Source: Streptomonospora nanhaiensis (GTDB lineage: Bacteria; Actinomycetota; Actinomycetes; Streptosporangiales; Streptosporangiaceae). From it: a DNA stretch of 64,000 bases. The stretch covers positions 5,580,001 to 5,644,000 of the forward strand of contig NZ_JACCFO010000001.1 of assembly GCF_013410565.1 (NCBI RefSeq), read 5' to 3'. The notes under the pieces were generated by a model that was not told the origin of the DNA, did not search any database, and saw only the letters and a list, made by a program, of their open reading frames with translations. The translations under genes were made by a program, and so were the position numbers. Position 1 is the first letter of the stretch. Each line of letters starts with the position of its first letter. This document shows, one piece after another, positions 15,793 through 23,703 of the stretch.

Positions 15793-17034
15793 ATGTCGCG
15801 ACGACGCTCCGTGGTCACCAAGATCCTGCTGCGGGTGCTGCTGGGCTTCTTCGCCGCCCAGCTCGCGGTGATCCTCGGACTCATCGGCATCAACCAGTGG
15901 CGCAAGCGCGTCCGCCCCCACCACGCCGGGTTCCCGCGGACCCCGCCCACCTCGGTGCGGGTGGCCGAGTCCGACATCACCACCTACACCTACGGCGAGG
16001 ACCTCTACCGCGACATGCTGGAGGCGATCCGCGGCGCTCGCCACCGGATCATGTTCGAGTCCTACATCGTCAAGGGCGACGCCACCGGCCACGAGTTCAA
16101 GCGCGCGCTGATCGAGGCGGCGCGCCGCGGGGTCGAGGTCTACGTCGTCTACGACGCCTTCGCCAACCTCGTCGTCCCGCGCAGCTTCTTCCGGTTCCCG
16201 CCGGAGGTCAACGTCATCGAGTACCCCCTGCTGCGCCCCGGCCTGCTCCTGCTGGACATCCGCAAGTCCGGCCGCGACCACCGCAAGATCCTCACCGTCG
16301 ACGGCGAGGTCGGGTTCATCGGCGGCTACAACGTGGGCTCGGTCTACGCCACCCAGTGGCGCGACACCCACCTGCGGATCAGCGGCCCCTCGGTGTGGGA
16401 GCTGGAGAACGCGTTCCGCGACTTCTGGAACATGCTGCGCACTGACGACCAGCCCGAGATCGCCGACACCGGCACCCACGAGTGGACACCCAGCATCCGC
16501 GCCCACCGCAACGTGCCCGAGCAGCTGGTCTACCCCATCCGGGGCATGTATTTGGAGGCCATCGACCGGGCGCACACCCACATCTACATCACCCAGGCGT
16601 ACTTCATCCCCGACCGGGAGATCCTGGCCGCGCTGGTCCGGGCCGCCCAGCGCGGCGTGGACGTGCGGATCCTCATCCCCGAGCGCTCCAACCACATCGT
16701 GGCCGACTGGATCTCGCGCGGCTTCTACTCCGAGCTGCTGCGCGGCGGCGTGCGCCTGTGCCTGTACCAGGACGCCATGGTGCACGCCAAGACCGCCACC
16801 ATCGACGGCCGCTGGTCCACCGTGGGCACCGCCAACGTCGACCGGCTCAGCCTCACCGGCAACTACGAGATCAACGTCGAGATCTTCGACGAGGGCCTGG
16901 CCTACCACCTGGAGCAGGTCTTCGCCAAGGACTGCACCAACGTCCGGGTCCTCACCGCGGAGGAGTGGAGCCGCCGCCCCGTGGTGGCCAAGCTGTGCGA
17001 GACCCTGCTGGTGCCGCTGCGCCCGCTGCTGTGA
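15793..17034 (+). CDS. Phospholipase D family protein, cardiolipin synthase-like
   Basis: A 413-residue membrane-anchored enzyme. One N-terminal helix (residues ~10-32, ILLRVLLGFFAAQLAVILGLIGI) is followed by two PLD domains with HKD motifs: DHRKILTVDGEVGFIGGYNVGS (an H-R-K variant of H-x-K-x4-D) and VHAKTATIDGRWSTVGTANVDRLS. The two motifs in tandem are the hallmark of bacterial cardiolipin synthases, which condense two phosphatidylglycerols; an alternative phospholipase or nuclease activity cannot be excluded. ATG 15793 has GGAG at nine bases; ATG 15742 in frame would add 17 residues. It lies just before the first kinase-regulator-exporter module, but on its own promoter. Confidence 0.88.
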   Translation: MSRRRSVVTKILLRVLLGFFAAQLAVILGLIGINQWRKRVRPHHAGFPRTPPTSVRVAESDITTYTYGEDLYRDMLEAIRGARHRIMFESYIVKGDATGHEFKRALIEAARRGVEVYVVYDAFANLVVPRSFFRFPPEVNVIEYPLLRPGLLLLDIRKSGRDHRKILTVDGEVGFIGGYNVGSVYATQWRDTHLRISGPSVWELENAFRDFWNMLRTDDQPEIADTGTHEWTPSIRAHRNVPEQLVYPIRGMYLEAIDRAHTHIYITQAYFIPDREILAALVRAAQRGVDVRILIPERSNHIVADWISRGFYSELLRGGVRLCLYQDAMVHAKTATIDGRWSTVGTANVDRLSLTGNYEINVEIFDEGLAYHLEQVFAKDCTNVRVLTAEEWSRRPVVAKLCETLLVPLRPLL

Positions 17035-17060
17035 GGCGCGCCGCCCCGCCGTCGCGCGTT

Positions 17061-17105
17061 CCCCACTTTCGGCAGTGCCGCCGCAGGTCGCGGTGCAGGT
17101 AGCGT
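17061..17105 (+). promoter_or_regulatory. Leaderless promoter of kinase 1 with a shared 15-base motif
   Basis: A TAGCGT -10 box (17100-17105) sits seven bases before ATG 17113. The 15-mer CCCCACTTTCGGCAG (17061-17075) lies just upstream of the -35 position. The identical 15-mer recurs at 21480-21494, upstream of the ABC exporter operon of the same module, so it is a likely binding site for response regulator 1. Confidence 0.6.
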
Positions 17106-17112
17106 TCCTGGC

Positions 17113-18765
17113 ATGAGGAAGCTGGGTGCGGCCGCCGCGCGGGCGGGCGGCGAACTCCTGCGGCCGCTCTCCGGCCGGCCCACCGCCGGGAGCCTGGCGG
17201 GCGACGCGCTGCTGTGGGCGGCGCTGTGCGTGCCGGCGGTCATGCCGCTGGTGGTCGCCGCCGACACCGGCGGCAGCGGCGCGATCACCCCCCTGCAGGC
17301 GGTCCTGGCGTGCACGCTGCTGGCCGCCGCCGTCGCCCTGGGCCGCCCCTACCCGGTGGCCGCCGGCGTGCTGGGGGTCGGGGTGGTGGCGGTCAACCCG
17401 GCGGGGGCACCGGCGCTGATCGTGCTGTCCTACCTGGCGGGCCGGCGCGACCCCCGCGTGTGGCCGGCCGCCGCCGCGCTCGGCGCCGTCGCGCTGGGCG
17501 CGGTGGTGTTCTCGCTCGGCAGCGCCGAGCAGCTGTTCGCCCTGCCCGGTTTGTACATCACCATCGTGTTCGTCATCGTGCTGCCGTGGATGGTCGGGGT
17601 GTTCCGGCGCCAGCGCCGCCGCCTGGCGGACTCCGGGTGGGAGCTGGCCCGTCGGCTCGAACGCGAGCAGGAGATCGCCGCCGACCAGGCGCGGCTGCGC
17701 GAGCGCGCCCGCATCGCCCAGGACATGCACGACTCCCTGGGCCACGAGCTGAGCCTCATCGCCCTGCGCGCGGGCGCCTTGGAGCTCGCGCCCGACCTGG
17801 CCGAGCATCACCGCGCGGCGGCGGCCGGGGTGCGCGAGCGCGCCACGGCCGCCACCGACCGGCTGCGGGAGATCGTGGGCGTGCTGCGGGAGGCCGACGC
17901 CGCCGCGCCCACGGCGCCCGCCGACGAGGAGATCGCCGCCGTGGTCGAGCGGGCGCGGGAGGCGGGCGTGCAGGTGGTGCTGGAGCGCCGCGGCACCTGG
18001 GAGGGCCTGCCCCCGATGGTGGACCGGGCCGCCTACCGCGTCGTGCAGGAGGGGCTGACCAACGCCACCCGGCACGCCCCCGGTGCGCCGGTGCGGGTGC
18101 TGCTGGAGCGCGGGCCGGCGGGGACCGTCGCGGCGGTGCGCAACGCGGCGCCGCCCCGGGGCGCGGTGCCCTCGCGCGGTGCTCCGGGCGGGCGCGCGGG
18201 TGGCCACCCGGCCCCGGGCGGCCACGGGCTGATCGGGCTGGCCGAGCGGGTGCGCCTGGCGGGCGGCGTGCTGGAGGCGGGCGAGGACGGCGGCGGGTTC
18301 GCCGTCACGGCCCGCTTCCCGGCGAAGGGCGCCGCCCCCGCGTCCGCGCCTGCGGCGTCGCCGACGTCGGCCGCCGACCGGCACCTGCGCGCGGAGCACC
18401 GGCGGCTGCGCTGGCGCACGGCCCGCATGGTGCTGGCGGCGGGCGCCCTGGCGGTGGTCGGGATGGCGCTGGGCGTGGCCGGCACGTTCGTGCGGATGGA
18501 CTCCGCCACGCTGGACCCCGCCGACTACCGCGCGCTGCGGGTGGGCGCCCCGGCCGAGGAGGTCGCCGCCGAACTGCCCTGGCAGGAGTACGACAGCGCC
18601 GCGGCCGACGACGGCAGCGCCCTCGCCCGGCGGCTGGACTGCCGCTACTACCGCTCCCACCACGGCTTCCTCAGCGGCGGGTTCACCGTCTACCGGCTGT
18701 GCTTCGACGACGGCGTGCTCGCGGCCAAGGACGCGCTTCCCGAGCTGGGCGAGCCGCCCGCGTGA
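17113..18765 (+). CDS. NarL-type sensor histidine kinase with C-terminal extracytoplasmic domain (module 1)
   Basis: A 550-residue kinase. The N terminus has four to five membrane helices (residues ~30-165). The HisKA_3 dimerisation helix carries the phosphoacceptor His206 in RIAQDMHDSLGHE; the ATPase domain has the N box at ~317 (LTNATRHAPG) and G box at ~368-375 (GGHGLIGL). Unusually, the protein continues: a membrane helix at 437-460 and then ~90 residues that should lie outside the cell, with DYRALRVG, CRYY (Cys510), YRLCF (Cys530) and DGVLAAKD. This tail resembles BamE/SmpA-type repeats in pattern only. The response regulator follows 106 bases downstream. Likely role: sensing an envelope or peptide stress for the exporter. 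Confidence 0.88.
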   Translation: MRKLGAAAARAGGELLRPLSGRPTAGSLAGDALLWAALCVPAVMPLVVAADTGGSGAITPLQAVLACTLLAAAVALGRPYPVAAGVLGVGVVAVNPAGAPALIVLSYLAGRRDPRVWPAAAALGAVALGAVVFSLGSAEQLFALPGLYITIVFVIVLPWMVGVFRRQRRRLADSGWELARRLEREQEIAADQARLRERARIAQDMHDSLGHELSLIALRAGALELAPDLAEHHRAAAAGVRERATAATDRLREIVGVLREADAAAPTAPADEEIAAVVERAREAGVQVVLERRGTWEGLPPMVDRAAYRVVQEGLTNATRHAPGAPVRVLLERGPAGTVAAVRNAAPPRGAVPSRGAPGGRAGGHPAPGGHGLIGLAERVRLAGGVLEAGEDGGGFAVTARFPAKGAAPASAPAASPTSAADRHLRAEHRRLRWRTARMVLAAGALAVVGMALGVAGTFVRMDSATLDPADYRALRVGAPAEEVAAELPWQEYDSAAADDGSALARRLDCRYYRSHHGFLSGGFTVYRLCFDDGVLAAKDALPELGEPPA

Positions 18766-18871
18766 CACCGCGCCGCGCGGGCGGCGGGGCACCGGCGGCG
18801 CCCGCAGGCGGCCCCGACCGCGCCCGACTCCCCGACCACACCCCACGACCCGACAAGGAAGGTGCCCAGCG

Positions 18872-19531
18872 GTGATCCGGACCCTGCTGGCCGACGACGA
18901 GGCCATGATCCGCGCCGGAGTGCGGGCCATCCTGGAGACCGACGGCGGAATCGAGGTCGTGGCCGAGGCCGCCGACGGCCGCCAGGCGGTCGAGCTGGCC
19001 CGCGCCTACCGACCCGACGTCGCCCTGCTCGACATCCGCATGCCACGCCTGGACGGCCTCAGCGCCGCCGCCGAGATCCGCCGGGAGGTGCCCGCCACGG
19101 CCGTGGTCATCCTGACCACCTTCGGCGAGGACGCCTACATCGCGCGCGCCCTCAGCGAGGGCGCCGGCGGCTTCCTGCTCAAGGCGGGCGACCCCCGCGA
19201 GCTGGTGGCGGGGGTGCGCGCCGTGGCCGACGGCGCCGCCTACCTGTCGCCGCGCGTGGCCCGCCACGTCATCGACGAGCTGAGCGGGGGCCGCATGAGC
19301 CGGGAGGCCGAGGCGCGCGCCCGGGTGGCCGAGCTGACGGCCCGCGAACGCGACGTCCTGGCGCTGGTGGGCGCGGGCCTGTCCAACGCGGAGATCGCCG
19401 CCCGCCTCTACCTGGTCGAGGGCACGGTCAAGAGCTACGTCAGCGCCATCCTCGGCCGCCTGGACCTGCGCAACCGCGTCCAGGCCGCCATCCTCGCCCA
19501 CGAGGCGGGCCTGGTCGGCGGCGACGCCTGA
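18872..19531 (+). CDS. LuxR/NarL-family response regulator (module 1)
   Basis: A 219-residue regulator. The receiver domain has the acidic pair near residue 8 (LLADDEAMIRAG) and the phosphorylation site Asp54 (ALLDIRMP), with the conserved Thr in VVILTTF and Lys in FLLKAGDP. The C-terminal helix-turn-helix (residues ~150-215) reads LTARERDVLALVGAGLSNAEIAARLYLVEGTVKSYV. The GTG start is backed by AAGGAAGG. It is paired with the kinase upstream, and most closely resembles the regulator of module 3. A strong hairpin terminator follows before the convergent exporter genes. It probably binds the shared 15-mer seen before the kinase and exporter. Confidence 0.92.
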   Translation: MIRTLLADDEAMIRAGVRAILETDGGIEVVAEAADGRQAVELARAYRPDVALLDIRMPRLDGLSAAAEIRREVPATAVVILTTFGEDAYIARALSEGAGGFLLKAGDPRELVAGVRAVADGAAYLSPRVARHVIDELSGGRMSREAEARARVAELTARERDVLALVGAGLSNAEIAARLYLVEGTVKSYVSAILGRLDLRNRVQAAILAHEAGLVGGDA

Positions 19532-19584
19532 GCGCGGCGCCGGGGCGGCGCCGCGCCGCCGCGGACCGGGGCCCGCACGCCGAC

Positions 19585-19611
19585 GGCGGCGCCCTCGCCG
19601 AGGGCGCCGCC
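19585..19611. terminator. Bidirectional hairpin terminator between convergent operons
   Basis: Perfect 12-base arms GGCGGCGCCCTC and GAGGGCGCCGCC around GCC, between the end of response regulator 1 (plus) and the end of the ABC permease (minus). It can serve both strands. Confidence 0.65.
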
Positions 19612-19628
19612 GGGGGAGGAGGCGGGGG

Positions 19629-20444
19629 TCAGGCGTCGCGGGTGCGCAGGAGGGCGTAGCCGGCGGCCAGGGCCAGCGCGGCCCAGGCGCCCAGCAGGGC
19701 GGCGCCCGCCGCCCACCCGTAGGGGTCGGTGATACCGGTCATCAGCGGGAGCCCGGCGTCGGCGGGCAGGTAGCTCGCGACCTCCTCGACCGTCTCGTTG
19801 CCCAGCATGCTGGCGAACATCGGCACGCCGATCAGGACGCCCACGGCGGCGGTGATGGTGCCGGCCGTGCTCCGCAGGGCCGTGCCCAGGCCCAGCGCGA
19901 ACAGCGACACCGCTGTGAGGTAGCCGGCGGTGCCCAGCACGGCGTGGGCCACGTGGTCGGCCTCGAAGATCATCGCGTCGCCGAACACCGCCGTCGAGAC
20001 CCCGATCGAGACGCCGCCCAGCGCGCAGCCGACCGGGAACACGACCGTGGCCAGGACCAGGGCCTTGGCGGCGAGCACCCGCCCCCGCACCGGGACGGCG
20101 GTCAGGGTGGTGCGCATCGCCCCGGTGGCGTACTCGCCGGTGACGATCAGCGAGGCCACGGCCACCAGCGCGAACTGCGAGAGCATGACGACGGTGGGCA
20201 GCATGCCGTGCGCCGTCATGTTCTGGACCTGGTCGCCGGCCTCCAGCGCGGTGGCGCCCAGGGCGCTGGGCCCGGCGGTCAGCAGCACCGCCATCGCCAG
20301 GCAGGTCCAGGTGGAGCGCAGGCCCCACAGCTTGGTCCACTCCGCCGCGACGGCCTGGGCGAACCCGCTGCCGCCCCGCCGGCCCGCCGGGGCGGGGGTT
20401 CCTTCGGCGCCGGCCACCGGTGCGGCCGCGTTCGTCGTCGCCAT
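19629..20444 (-). CDS. ABC-2 type exporter permease (module 1)
   Basis: A 271-residue integral membrane protein with about six helices. An N-terminal cytoplasmic stretch is followed by AVAAEWTKLWGLRSTWTCL, the entry motif of DrrB-like drug and peptide exporter permeases, then EYATGAMRTTLTAVPVRGRVLAAK, a conserved coupling segment, and the final YALLRTRDA tail. It should pair with the ATPase encoded just upstream. The start ATG 20444 follows a GTG at 20453 that overlaps the ATPase stop; either gives tight coupling. The tail and the EYxxGAMRTTL segment are also seen in the permeases of modules 2 and 3. Confidence 0.88.
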   Translation of the reverse strand: MATTNAAAPVAGAEGTPAPAGRRGGSGFAQAVAAEWTKLWGLRSTWTCLAMAVLLTAGPSALGATALEAGDQVQNMTAHGMLPTVVMLSQFALVAVASLIVTGEYATGAMRTTLTAVPVRGRVLAAKALVLATVVFPVGCALGGVSIGVSTAVFGDAMIFEADHVAHAVLGTAGYLTAVSLFALGLGTALRSTAGTITAAVGVLIGVPMFASMLGNETVEEVASYLPADAGLPLMTGITDPYGWAAGAALLGAWAALALAAGYALLRTRDA

Positions 20445-20449
20445 CGTCC

Positions 20450-21391
20450 TCACACTCCCGCCTTCTCGCCGCGGCCGGCGGCCGCGGGCGTCGGCGCCGC
20501 GTACTCCACGGCGGACGCGGTCAGCTCCATGTAGGCCTCCTCCAGGGAGGCCGCGCGCGGGCTCAGCTCGTGCAGACACACCCCGGCCTCGTGCGCCGCC
20601 GCGCCGACGCGCTCCAGCGTGCCGCCGGTGACCAGCAGCTCCTCGCCGCCCGGCCGCTCGACCCGCATGCCCGCGGCCAGCAGGCGGCGCTCCAGCTCCG
20701 CGGGCTGGGGCGTGCGCACCCGCACGGCCGTCAGCGAGCTGCGCTCGATCACCTCGGCGACGGGCGCGTCGGCGATCAGCCGGCCCCGGCCGATGACCAC
20801 GAGCTGGTCGGCGGTGGCCTGCATCTCGCTCATCAGGTGGCTGGAGACGAACACCGTGCGGCCCTCGGCGGCCAGCGACCGCATCAGGTCGCGGATCCAG
20901 CGGACGCCGTCGGGGTCGAGCCCGTTCACCGGCTCGTCGAACATCAGGACCGCCGGATCGCCCAGCAGCGCCCCGGCGATCCCCAGCCGCTGGCCCATGC
21001 CCAGCGAGAACTTGCCGGAGCGGCGGTCGGCGACCCCGGTGAGCCCGACCGTCTCCAGCACCTCGTCCACGCGCCGCACCGGGATGCCGTTGCTGCGCGC
21101 CATCGCCCGCAGGTGGTTGCGCGGGGTGAGGCCGGGGTGCACGGCCTTGGCGTCCAGCAGGGCGCCGACCCGGCGCAGCGGGTGGCGCAGCTCGGCGTAG
21201 GGCCGGCCGTCGATCAGGGCCTGCCCGGCCGAGGGCCGGTCCAGGCCCAGGACCATCCGCATGGTGGTCGACTTCCCCGCCCCGTTGGGGCCGAGGAATC
21301 CGGTCACCCGGCCCGGCGCGATCTCCACGGTGAGGCCGTCGACCACCGTCCTGTCCCCGTAGCGCTTGGTGAGGTTTCGCAGGCTTATCAC
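20450..21391 (-). CDS. ABC transporter ATP-binding protein, DrrA-like (module 1)
   Basis: A 313-residue ATPase. Walker A is GPNGAGKST near residue 37; the signature is FSLGMGQRLGIAGALLG; Walker B is AVLMFDEPVNGLD with the following switch histidine in VSSHLMSEM. The C-terminal region ending SLEEAYMELTASAVEY is typical of the DrrA/bacitracin-exporter group. With the permease it would form a homodimeric or heteromeric exporter at the membrane. Start GTG 21391 has GGGAGAG in front. A TAGCGT -10 box and the shared 15-mer lie upstream, suggesting control by the module's regulator. The substrate may be an antibiotic, peptide or lipid; sequence alone does not say. Confidence 0.92.
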   Translation of the reverse strand: MISLRNLTKRYGDRTVVDGLTVEIAPGRVTGFLGPNGAGKSTTMRMVLGLDRPSAGQALIDGRPYAELRHPLRRVGALLDAKAVHPGLTPRNHLRAMARSNGIPVRRVDEVLETVGLTGVADRRSGKFSLGMGQRLGIAGALLGDPAVLMFDEPVNGLDPDGVRWIRDLMRSLAAEGRTVFVSSHLMSEMQATADQLVVIGRGRLIADAPVAEVIERSSLTAVRVRTPQPAELERRLLAAGMRVERPGGEELLVTGGTLERVGAAAHEAGVCLHELSPRAASLEEAYMELTASAVEYAAPTPAAAGRGEKAGV

Positions 21392-21427
21392 GCGCTCTCC
21401 CGTTCGTCGTCGCTGTTCACGGCACTG

Positions 21428-21494
21428 ACGCTACGGACGTGCGGCGGGCGGGCGCAGTGCGCGAACGGCAGCGGCCGGCCCCCACTTTCGGCAG
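21428..21494 (-). promoter_or_regulatory. Promoter of exporter 1 with the shared 15-base motif
   Basis: On the minus strand TAGCGT (21433-21428) is the -10 box of the exporter operon. The 15-mer seen before kinase 1 is present at 21480-21494, reading CTGCCGAAAGTGGGG in the transcribed direction, about 46 bases upstream of the -10 box. Confidence 0.6.
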
Positions 21495-21559
21495 GGGCGG
21501 GGCCGCCGCGGGCACCGCCGAAGGGGGTGCGCGCGAGGGCGGGGCGCGGGCGGCGGCGC

Positions 21560-22285
21560 TCAGGTGCGGCGCGGCGCGGGGGTGACCAGGCCCGTCTCGT
21601 AGGCGGCGATGACCAGCTGGGCCCGGTCGCGCGCGGGCACCTTGGCGAGCAGCCGGCCCACGTGCGTCTTGACCGTGGCCAGGCTGAGGTGGAGGTGGTC
21701 GGCGATCTCGGTGTTGGACAGGCCGCGCGCGATGAGCACCAGGACCTCCCGCTCGCGCTGGGTCACGCCGTCGAGGCCGCCGGGGCTCCGGGCGGGCTCG
21801 GGCCGGCGGACGAACTCGGCGATGAGCCGGCGGGTGACGGCCGGGGACAGCAGCGCGTCGCCGGCGGCCACCACCCGTACGGCCGCCAGCAGGTCGGCGG
21901 GCGGGGTGTCCTTGAGCAGGAACCCGCTGGCGCCCGCGCGCAGCGCCGCGTAGACGTAGGAGTCCAGGTCGAAGGTGGTGAGGATGAGGACCCGCGTGCC
22001 GGCGGTGGCGGGGGAGGAGCAGATGCGGCGGGTGGCCTCGATGCCGTCCATGCCGGGCATGCGCACGTCCATGAGCACGACGTCGGCCCGCTCGGCCGCC
22101 GCCAGCTCCACCGCCGAGGCGCCGTCGCCGGCCTCGCCGACCGCGACCAGGCCGGGCGCGGTGTCGACCAGCATCCGGAAGCTGCCGCGCAGCAGCGCCT
22201 GGTCGTCCACGACCAGCACGCGGACGGGGCCGCCAGCGCCTTCGCCGGGCCCGCCCGGCGGCGTACCGGGTCCGCGCGGCGTCAC
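21560..22285 (-). CDS. LuxR/NarL-family response regulator (module 2)
   Basis: A 241-residue regulator whose GTG start overlaps the kinase stop by four bases (GTGA). About 20 Gly/Pro residues precede the receiver domain (RVLVVDDQALLRGSF), whose phospho-Asp is ~73 (VLMDVRMPG); a GTG closer to the domain could also serve. The C-terminal helix-turn-helix is VTQREREVLVLIARGLSNTEIADHLHLSLATVKTHVGRLL. It differs from regulators 1 and 3 in receiver details (LILTTFDLDSYVYAAL) and belongs to the more common group with this LDxYVY motif. It probably binds the GTCATACC palindrome in the kinase 2-exporter 2 divergent region. Confidence 0.92.
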   Translation of the reverse strand: MTPRGPGTPPGGPGEGAGGPVRVLVVDDQALLRGSFRMLVDTAPGLVAVGEAGDGASAVELAAAERADVVLMDVRMPGMDGIEATRRICSSPATAGTRVLILTTFDLDSYVYAALRAGASGFLLKDTPPADLLAAVRVVAAGDALLSPAVTRRLIAEFVRRPEPARSPGGLDGVTQREREVLVLIARGLSNTEIADHLHLSLATVKTHVGRLLAKVPARDRAQLVIAAYETGLVTPAPRRT

Positions 22286-23535
22286 GCGTCGGCCGCCGCT
22301 CGCTCCGGGGCGGCGGCGCCCGGCCGCGCCTCGGGCAGGGGGAACTCCGCCGCGACGCGGAATCCGCCCTCGGGGCGGGGCCCGGCGGCGAACGTGCCGC
22401 CGTAGACCGCGACCCGCTCCCGCATGCCGATGAGGCCGTGGCCGCCCTCCGCCGCGGCGGGCAGCACCCGCGCGCCCGGGCCGTCGTCGGTGACCTCGAC
22501 GCGCACCCGGCCCCGCGCCGCCTCCACCCGCACCGCGCACCGCGCGGGCGCGGCGTGCTTGACCACGTTGGTCACCGACTCCTGCACGATGCGGTACACC
22601 GCCGCGCCGACCTGCTCCGACAGCGCCTCGGCCCCGCGCACCGCCAGGTCCACCCGCACCCCCGCCATGGCCGCGCGCTCCACCAGGGCGGGCAGCGCGT
22701 CGGTACCGGGCAGCGGCGCGAGCGCGGCCGGGGCGGCGCCGGGCGGACCGCCGCCCGCCTCCCCGCTCCGGGGGTCCTCGTCGGCGGCGCGCAGCACGCC
22801 CAGCACCTGGCGCATCTCGCCCAGCGCGTCGCGGCTGGTGGCCTCGATGACGCGCAGCGCCGCGCGCGCCTCCTCCGGGCGCGACTCCGCGACGTGGTTG
22901 GCGATCCCCGCCTTGACCGCGATGACGCTCATGCTGTGCGCGACCGAGTCGTGCAGTTCGCGGGCGATGCGCAGCCGCTCCTCGGCCACCGCCCGCTCGG
23001 CCAGTTCGGCCGCCCAGCGCGCCGCGGCCGTGCGCCGCTCCCGCATCACCCGGGCCAGGGCCCACGTGCCCACCAGCGCCGGAACGCCCAGCAGCAGCAC
23101 CGAGGGCAGCGGCCCGCAGCAGGCGGGGGTGCCGGTGGCCGTGGCCAGCACGATCACGACCATGCCGGCCGCGCCGACCGTGGGCGTGGGCTCGAAGCGC
23201 CGCCGCCGCGCCTTCAGCGCCACCGGGTACAGGGCGAAGGCCACCGCCGCGAAGGGCAGCACCCCGCCGCCCGCGAGAACGGCCGCCGCCGCGCCCGCAG
23301 CGACCACCGCCAGGACCGGCACCGGCCACACCCGGCGCAGCGCCAGCGGCGGGCCCACCGCCGCCATCAGCGGCGCGGCCCACCCTGCGGCGCCCAGCGG
23401 CGACGGGGCGGCGAGGGCGGCCAGCAGATAGGCCGCGGCGGCCAGCGCGTCGAGGGCGACCAGGTCGCGGCGGCGCGGCTCCCCGGCCCAGGGGCGGCCG
23501 TGCGGCGGCGCGGGATGCGGATCGGCGTCGGGCAC
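22282..23535 (-). CDS. NarL-type sensor histidine kinase (module 2)
   Basis: A 417-residue kinase. Four to five N-terminal membrane helices (residues ~28-165) carry little extracytoplasmic sequence, as in intramembrane-sensing kinases. The dimerisation helix has His195 in RIARELHDSVAHSMSV, followed by a HATPase_c domain with the N box VTNVVKHA and G boxes DDGPG and GGHGLIGMRERV. In contrast to kinases 1 and 3 it ends right after the ATPase domain. Start GTG 23535 is leaderless: TACCGT is the -10 box with six bases before it. The gene is divergent from exporter 2. Its stop overlaps the start of response regulator 2. Confidence 0.9.
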   Translation of the reverse strand: MPDADPHPAPPHGRPWAGEPRRRDLVALDALAAAAYLLAALAAPSPLGAAGWAAPLMAAVGPPLALRRVWPVPVLAVVAAGAAAAVLAGGGVLPFAAVAFALYPVALKARRRRFEPTPTVGAAGMVVIVLATATGTPACCGPLPSVLLLGVPALVGTWALARVMRERRTAAARWAAELAERAVAEERLRIARELHDSVAHSMSVIAVKAGIANHVAESRPEEARAALRVIEATSRDALGEMRQVLGVLRAADEDPRSGEAGGGPPGAAPAALAPLPGTDALPALVERAAMAGVRVDLAVRGAEALSEQVGAAVYRIVQESVTNVVKHAAPARCAVRVEAARGRVRVEVTDDGPGARVLPAAAEGGHGLIGMRERVAVYGGTFAAGPRPEGGFRVAAEFPLPEARPGAAAPERAAADA

Positions 23536-23541
23536 GCCTCG

Positions 23542-23547
23542 ACGGTA
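23542..23547 (-). promoter_or_regulatory. -10 box of the leaderless kinase 2 gene
   Basis: TACCGT on the minus strand, six bases before GTG 23535. It matches the TANNNT pattern and leaderless spacing seen at several genes in this window. Confidence 0.5.
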
Positions 23548-23583
23548 GCGCGCCGGGCGGTGCGGCGCCTCGGTCCCGGGGCC

Positions 23584-23601
23584 GTCATACCGGGGTATGA
23601 C
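23584..23601. promoter_or_regulatory. 18-base perfect palindrome between kinase 2 and exporter 2
   Basis: GTCATACC, GG, GGTATGAC: eight-base perfect arms, in the 168-base region between the divergent kinase and exporter genes. Position and symmetry fit the binding site of the dimeric LuxR-type response regulator 2, controlling both directions. Confidence 0.65.
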
Positions 23602-23703
23602 CCCGGGGCGCCGATCCGGTCCGGGCTCCGCCGAGGGCACGAAGCACGGATTCGGGCCGCCGGCCGATGCGCCGCCCGCCGCCGGCGCGAAAGCGTGGGC
23701 GGC

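Noticed and set aside
15772-18930. A 1052-codon minus-strand frame opposite phospholipase D and kinase 1
   Set aside because: Both plus-strand genes have catalytic motifs; the antisense frame is a consequence of GC-rich codon bias.
20453-20455. Selenocysteine or programmed frameshift at the ATPase-permease junction of module 1
   Set aside because: The GTG/TGA arrangement is an ordinary start-stop overlap as seen at many genes here.
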